Source: Phycisphaeraceae bacterium
Lineage (GTDB): Bacteria > Planctomycetota > Phycisphaerae > Phycisphaerales > UBA1924
Reading direction: 5' to 3'
NCBI GenBank assembly: GCA_009827205.1
Contig: WUAK01000005.1
Location: forward strand, 1-26,289
DNA: 26,289 nucleotides
The notes below the pieces were generated by a model that did no database searches, was not told where the DNA came from, and was given only the letters and a program-made list of their open reading frames with translations. This document shows, in pieces, positions 22,229-26,289 of the stretch (positions within the stretch are counted from its first letter, which is position 1; every line of letters begins with the position of its first letter). The position numbers were made by a program, and so were the translations under genes.

Positions 22229-23530
22229 ATGCCAACCTTTACATACGAAGCACTGAACGCCGCCGGTAAACCACAGAAGGGGTCTGTCGAGGCCAATTCC
22301 AGCGACGAGGCTATCCAGCGCATCAAAGCGCAGGGGTACTTCCCGACGACCGTGCGTGAGCAGAAGGTCAAAAAGGGCTCGGGCGGTGGTGATAGTGCTA
22401 AGAAAAAGAAGAAGGGCGGCGAGGAGAAGTCGGCCGCCGGCTTCACGATGCCCTTCGTCAAGGTCAAGCCAAAGCTGCTGACACTCTTTACGCGTCAGCT
22501 CTCGACGCTGCAGGACGCGGGTCTTCCGCTCTTGCGTTCGCTTCAGATTCTCGAGTCGCAGATGAAGCCGGGCCTGCTCAAGAACATTCTGATCGGGGTC
22601 GTCGAGGACGTCGAGGGCGGTGCGAGTCTTTCTGATGCGTTCGGCAAGCACCCTCGAGGCTTCAACACGCTCTACGTAAAGATGGTGCACGCGGGTGAGA
22701 TCGGTGGTGTTCTCGACATCATCCTGCAACGGCTCAGTGAGTTCATGGAGAAGAGCGAGAGGCTGAAGCGTCGGATCAAGGGTGCCATGATCTATCCGAT
22801 CGGCGTTGTGCTCTTTGCCATCCTGATCGTGACGTTCATCATGTGGTTCATTGTTCCCAAGTTCGAGGAGATCTTCCTCGACTTTGGTGTGGCGCTACCC
22901 AAGATCACGACGATGCTGATCGAGACTTCACGCTGGGTCGCCGGCAGCACACCAGGCCAGAGCGTGCCGGGTGCGATCGTCATCTTCGGTGTCCTGCTGA
23001 CCATCCCGATTTTCTGGAAGCTGATCAGAAGCGCGGGTCCGGGCCGCGCCATTACTGACTGGATCCTCCTCAAGGTTCCGGTGCTCGGCACACTGATCCG
23101 CAAGACGGTGATCGCTCGCTTTACTCGTACGCTCGGCACACTGATCGCTGCGGGTGTTCCGATCCTCGAAGCGGTGACCATCACCGCGGAGACTTCGGGC
23201 AACGCGGTGTTCCAGAAGGCGCTCATGCGTGTGCACGACTCGATCCGCGAGGGCGAGACGTTTGCAGTCCCGCTGCGTGAATCCAAAACGTGCGACGCGA
23301 TCGTGGTCAACATGATCGACGTCGGTGAAGAGACCGGTGAGATGGACACCATGCTCATGAAGATCGCGGACAACTACGACGAAGAGGTCGATGTCGCGGT
23401 GAGTGCGCTGGTGAGTCTGCTCGAGCCCGTCATGGTGATCGTGATCGGTGTCATGGTCGGCACCATCGTGGTCGCGATGTTCCTTCCCCTCGTTGCGATG
23501 ATCGAGTCGCTCCAGGGCGGCGGTGTGTAA
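22229..23530 (+). CDS. PilC/GspF-type inner-membrane platform protein
   Basis: Polytopic membrane protein on which the assembly ATPase acts. The 433-residue product starts with the N-terminal FTYEALNAAGKPQKGSVEA stretch common to this family, followed by a Lys/Gly linker (about 46-67, KKKKK at 58-62). Two GspF repeats follow: one near residues 83-210 (FTRQLSTLQDAGLPLLRSL; VHAGEIGGVLD) and one near 295-425 (FTRTLGTLIAAGVPILEA; VGEETGEMD). Hydrophobic segments lie near 188-210, 246-265 and 400-425. It is the only platform gene in the window for two PilB-like ATPases. Confidence 0.93.
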   Translation: MPTFTYEALNAAGKPQKGSVEANSSDEAIQRIKAQGYFPTTVREQKVKKGSGGGDSAKKKKKGGEEKSAAGFTMPFVKVKPKLLTLFTRQLSTLQDAGLPLLRSLQILESQMKPGLLKNILIGVVEDVEGGASLSDAFGKHPRGFNTLYVKMVHAGEIGGVLDIILQRLSEFMEKSERLKRRIKGAMIYPIGVVLFAILIVTFIMWFIVPKFEEIFLDFGVALPKITTMLIETSRWVAGSTPGQSVPGAIVIFGVLLTIPIFWKLIRSAGPGRAITDWILLKVPVLGTLIRKTVIARFTRTLGTLIAAGVPILEAVTITAETSGNAVFQKALMRVHDSIREGETFAVPLRESKTCDAIVVNMIDVGEETGEMDTMLMKIADNYDEEVDVAVSALVSLLEPVMVIVIGVMVGTIVVAMFLPLVAMIESLQGGGV

Positions 23531-23570
23531 GGAAGCAGTCCGGCAAGGCACGCGCAAACGGAGACGGCGC

Positions 23571-24662
23571 ATGACGCAAATGACTCGGACAACCAGAAAC
23601 AGCCGATGCTTCACGATCGCGGAGCTCCTGGTCACCATTCTCATTATCTTCGTGGTGATGGGCGTGGCGCTCGTGTCGTATCAGGCAGCGACGAGGAACG
23701 CCCGATCGGTTGCCGACCGTGCGTTGGTCAACGGCCTCAAGATCTCCGTTCAGGACTTCTCGCGCGAGTTCGGATTTGTGCCCCCGCTCGTCAAGGACAC
23801 GGGCGGCGAGATGGACACATCGATCGTTGTCGTCGATAGCCTTCCGATCCCTGCGGTGTACTCCCCGGTCATCCCGGCGGACATGGAGATCCTCCGAGGG
23901 GAGGACGACGAGTATCCGAGGTACAGCAACTACAGCCTGCCGTATTACCTCATCGGTGCTCTCGACGCCCCGGTCGACGGCGTAGACGGGCCCGGATTTG
24001 TCGAGGTGCGCCGTGCAGGAAACTTTGCTCCTGTCGTTGCGCCGGACACCGTCCCGGGCAGAACCGGTGCTCCAGTTGAGATTGCGCGGCGTGGACCGAA
24101 GCGTTACGAACCTCTATTCGACATCGACAAGGGCGGCGTTGAGTTGTTCATCGATACCGAGAACAGGATCACGCTCTCGGGCGGCAGCCCGGGAACGCTC
24201 TCGCGTACAAGGATCGCGTACCGAACCGAACTGCGAGATCGCGCGGGCGTGGCGATCCGTTACTACCGCTGGTACGCCGATGACATCGACCCGGCGAGTG
24301 TCTCGGGCGGGATCAGTTCCTACACGGACAGCGCGGTGGATTTCGAAGAGCAAGTCACCGGGCTGATCGCGTACCTGAACGTCCCGAGACTCGTTCTCGA
24401 GGCGTACGGCAACCCGCTGAGTTCTGAGTTTGAGATCCCGCAAGATCTCAGAGGGGCCTCGTACGCGATCGTCGCGGCGGGTCCGAACAAGCTGTTCGGT
24501 GATGCCGACGAAGCGGAGTTGCTCGCATCGAGTTCCGACATGCAGAGACGTTACGCCGAGAACCTTGGTCTCTCGGTGACACGCCTTGCCAGCGACGCGG
24601 GTTACCGCGAGGAAGCCGTAGAGGCCGCTCGCGAGGACAACATCGTTGAGGTGGGCTCATGA
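23571..24662 (+). CDS. Prepilin-like protein 1 with Cys before the cleavage site
   Basis: Secreted or surface pseudopilin/pilin-like protein of 363 residues, far larger than a typical major pilin. The start at ATG 23571 is backed by GGAG at 23560-23563; an upstream GTG frame overlaps pilC and is rejected. The leader of 13 residues ends in SRC, followed by FTIAELLVTILIIFVVMGVAL, a typical N-terminal helix with Glu at +5 (Glu18). The residue before the cut is Cys13 where Gly is usual. The remainder is not similar to any family I recognise. The stop overlaps the next start (ATGA). It may be a minor pilin or a pseudopilin of the GspG/H type. Confidence 0.82.
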   Translation: MTQMTRTTRNSRCFTIAELLVTILIIFVVMGVALVSYQAATRNARSVADRALVNGLKISVQDFSREFGFVPPLVKDTGGEMDTSIVVVDSLPIPAVYSPVIPADMEILRGEDDEYPRYSNYSLPYYLIGALDAPVDGVDGPGFVEVRRAGNFAPVVAPDTVPGRTGAPVEIARRGPKRYEPLFDIDKGGVELFIDTENRITLSGGSPGTLSRTRIAYRTELRDRAGVAIRYYRWYADDIDPASVSGGISSYTDSAVDFEEQVTGLIAYLNVPRLVLEAYGNPLSSEFEIPQDLRGASYAIVAAGPNKLFGDADEAELLASSSDMQRRYAENLGLSVTRLASDAGYREEAVEAAREDNIVEVGS

Positions 24663-25756
24663 GTCGCCGCGCTTACACACTGGTTGAGCTGCTCGTTGTG
24701 ATCGTGATCGGAGCGATCCTTGTCGGCATCGCGGTGCCCTCGTTCCAGGCGCTGCTCGCGTCGTCGCGTGAGAGCCTTGCACAGAACGGGCTCCAGCAGG
24801 CGATCTACTCGGCTCGCGACATGGCAACCCGCAACCTCGGTGGGGGTGACGCCGCGGCAGTCTTCTTCTACGACCGGAACCGTGGGCTGACCGTGGGTGT
24901 GTACGAGCAGGTCGCAACAATCAGTGACCGCACTAGTAACCCAACTGGTGGCCTAGATGTAATTGAGCGAGAAGTCTTTGTTCCGATCTCAGGTATGGAA
25001 TCAGTCACCCTACCTCCGGGATATATGATTCGAGGATTCGTTCTCGGTACACGACTCAGAGACTTAGATTGGTATCAAGACCTCAATGAGTATGACCCGT
25101 CTTCGGGCACGCTTCAGCCCGGCGGGGGCAGTGATCGTGGGCCGGGCGCGTGGGTCTTCCCTGAGACTGACTTTTACGATCGGACAATGCAGACTGGTCC
25201 CAATGTTCGTCATACTTTCATGATTCGATTTGAGTCAGGCACAGGAGCACTTAGCAAGGACAGTTCGCTCGCACTCATTCTTGATCCAAGACTCAGTGGC
25301 CAAGACCGTTCTCAAATCGGTAGTATCGAACCAGTTAATCAGGCGGAGGATCTGAGGTCTTGGGCAATTCGTGCGTCGACTACCCAGAGCTTAAGTCGCG
25401 TTGAGCGAATCGCTATTTTAGGTAACTCATCAGGCGATATCGTTGTCGCTGGCCCTGTGACCGACATCGCGCTCTACCGCGAACGGCGGATGGCTCAGAT
25501 GCTCGGGCTCCGTGGGCTGAACAGGCAGACCGACACGATCTATGAACCTGGGGACGAACCCGAGATTGACTCGGCGCTCTTCCGCGACGCGACGCTCGCG
25601 TCTGACCGGGTCGCGCTCGAGACGCGCATCACGCAATGGATCGAAGGAAGACTCGCGATCGAGGACAACGACGCTGCCGGGACGGCTGCCGAGGCCGACT
25701 CGGCGATCTACACGATCAGCGCGTACTTCGGCGATCTGGTGGAGGTGAACCGATGA
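24659..25756 (+). CDS. Prepilin-like protein 2 with AT-richer centre
   Basis: A 365-residue protein with a five-residue leader MSRRA followed by YTLVELLVVIVIGAILVGIAVPSF; Glu10 is at +5, Ala replaces Gly at -1 and Tyr stands at +1. The large C-terminal part is not assigned to a family; its length suggests a GspH/GspJ-type or specialised minor pilin. Codon use changes inside the gene: about 24920-25440 uses TTA, CTA, GTA, AGA, ACT and TCA codons that are scarce in flanking parts. The frame is intact throughout. It overlaps both neighbours by ATGA, so the three prepilin genes are probably translated together. Confidence 0.82.
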   Translation: MSRRAYTLVELLVVIVIGAILVGIAVPSFQALLASSRESLAQNGLQQAIYSARDMATRNLGGGDAAAVFFYDRNRGLTVGVYEQVATISDRTSNPTGGLDVIEREVFVPISGMESVTLPPGYMIRGFVLGTRLRDLDWYQDLNEYDPSSGTLQPGGGSDRGPGAWVFPETDFYDRTMQTGPNVRHTFMIRFESGTGALSKDSSLALILDPRLSGQDRSQIGSIEPVNQAEDLRSWAIRASTTQSLSRVERIAILGNSSGDIVVAGPVTDIALYRERRMAQMLGLRGLNRQTDTIYEPGDEPEIDSALFRDATLASDRVALETRITQWIEGRLAIEDNDAAGTAAEADSAIYTISAYFGDLVEVNR

Positions 25757-26289
25757 ACACCCGCAAGGCATTCACCCTTCTTGAGATCCTGATCTCGGTC
25801 GTCGTGCTCGCGATCGGGTTGGTCGGAGCCGTCGCGATCTTTCCTGCGGTGATCGATCTCCAGCGCCGTGCGCAGGACGCGGTCATCGGGACAGCCGCCG
25901 CATCGTCCGCTGAAGCACAGATCAACGCGGCACTCCTTGAGAACGATTCCGTTGTCTGGCTGGATAGAGGAAAATGGGAGGCGCTCTACGGCAGCGCTGA
26001 CTTTGATTACTTGGATCAGTTCCCTCCGGTCGATGTGCTCACACGCGACCGAGGTATCTCTGTACGCGACTTCCGCACGCCGAGCGGCGGGCCGCCTCAG
26101 GTGACTCTTGATTTCCTCTGGGAAGCCGACTGGGAGTGGCAGTTCGTCGATGCGATCGGTGAGCTTCAGGCGTCAGGCGATCTCGTGCTGGGCGGCGGTG
26201 ATTCGTACCGGCGCGTCAATCCAAATAATTCGGTGACCGAGCTTCCGACGTACAGGCTTGACCTTGCGAGCAGGCTCATGCCAGACGCG
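25753..26289 (+). CDS. Prepilin-like protein 3 (3'-truncated by window edge)
   Basis: The first 179 residues are visible and the frame is open to the window end. The leader MNTRKA precedes FTLLEILISVVVLAIGLVGAVAIFP, with Glu11 at +5 and Ala6 at -1. The Leu-Glu-Ile/Val pattern and the IGLVG segment resemble PilV/GspI-type minor pilins. The rest is rich in Asp, Trp and Gly and not recognised. The start is fixed by the ATGA overlap with the preceding stop and a GGAGGTG site at 25741-25747. Confidence 0.8.
   Translation, partial: MNTRKAFTLLEILISVVVLAIGLVGAVAIFPAVIDLQRRAQDAVIGTAAASSAEAQINAALLENDSVVWLDRGKWEALYGSADFDYLDQFPPVDVLTRDRGISVRDFRTPSGGPPQVTLDFLWEADWEWQFVDAIGELQASGDLVLGGGDSYRRVNPNNSVTELPTYRLDLASRLMPDA

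Noticed and set aside
23523..23570. GTG start for prepilin 1 inside the end of pilC
   Set aside because: The ATG at 23571 has a GGAG site and gives a normal short prepilin leader.

Overview
The window is about 26 kb of high-GC bacterial chromosome. A long ribosomal-protein operon, an iron-sulfur photolyase, a pseudouridine synthase/methyltransferase fusion and a type IV pilus-like cluster lie side by side. Enlarged ribosomal proteins (L17 with a central insert, S5 with a long acidic tail), no L30 gene, a short S14 that has lost most zinc ligands, and prepilins with Ala or Cys before the cleavage site suggest Planctomycetota, probably Phycisphaerae-like. That placement is inference from gene content; no taxonomic search was run.

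Region 1 (1-11621, all +) is the end of S10, then spc and alpha: rpsC (partial), rplP, rpmC, rpsQ, rplN, rplX, rplE, rpsN, rpsH, rplF, rplR, rpsE, rplO, secY, map, infA, rpmJ, rpsM, rpsK, rpoA, rplQ. Spacings are short, most starts have GGAG/GAGG Shine-Dalgarno sites, and a strong intrinsic terminator follows rplQ. Missing from their common places are rpmD (between rpsE and rplO), adk (between secY and map) and rpsD (between rpsK and rpoA).

Region 2 (11622-14302, +) holds pheS, which has no Shine-Dalgarno site and a promoter-like box almost touching the ATG, then a photolyase of the iron-sulfur (PhrB/CryB) type.

Region 3 (14292-17105, -) is a compact three-gene unit read toward the photolyase: a stand-alone coaB, a one-chain RluA-type pseudouridine synthase plus SAM methyltransferase (ATGA overlap with coaB), and a small DUF2256-DUF3253 protein whose 3' end overlaps that of the photolyase by 11 bases.

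Region 4 (17345-26289, +) is a type IV pilus/type II secretion-like cluster: a PilB/GspE-type ATPase without the usual zinc cysteines, a PilT-type ATPase, a second PilB/GspE-type ATPase with all four cysteines, a PilC/GspF platform protein, and three prepilin-like genes joined by ATGA overlaps, the last running off the window. Both PilB-like proteins start with MshEN-type repeats, suggesting c-di-GMP control. The second prepilin gene has a central block of AT-richer, unusual codons.

No tRNA, rRNA, CRISPR array, insertion sequence or phage gene was seen. No gene-free stretch exceeds 300 bases; the longest are 8522-8760 and 17106-17344, both described below.
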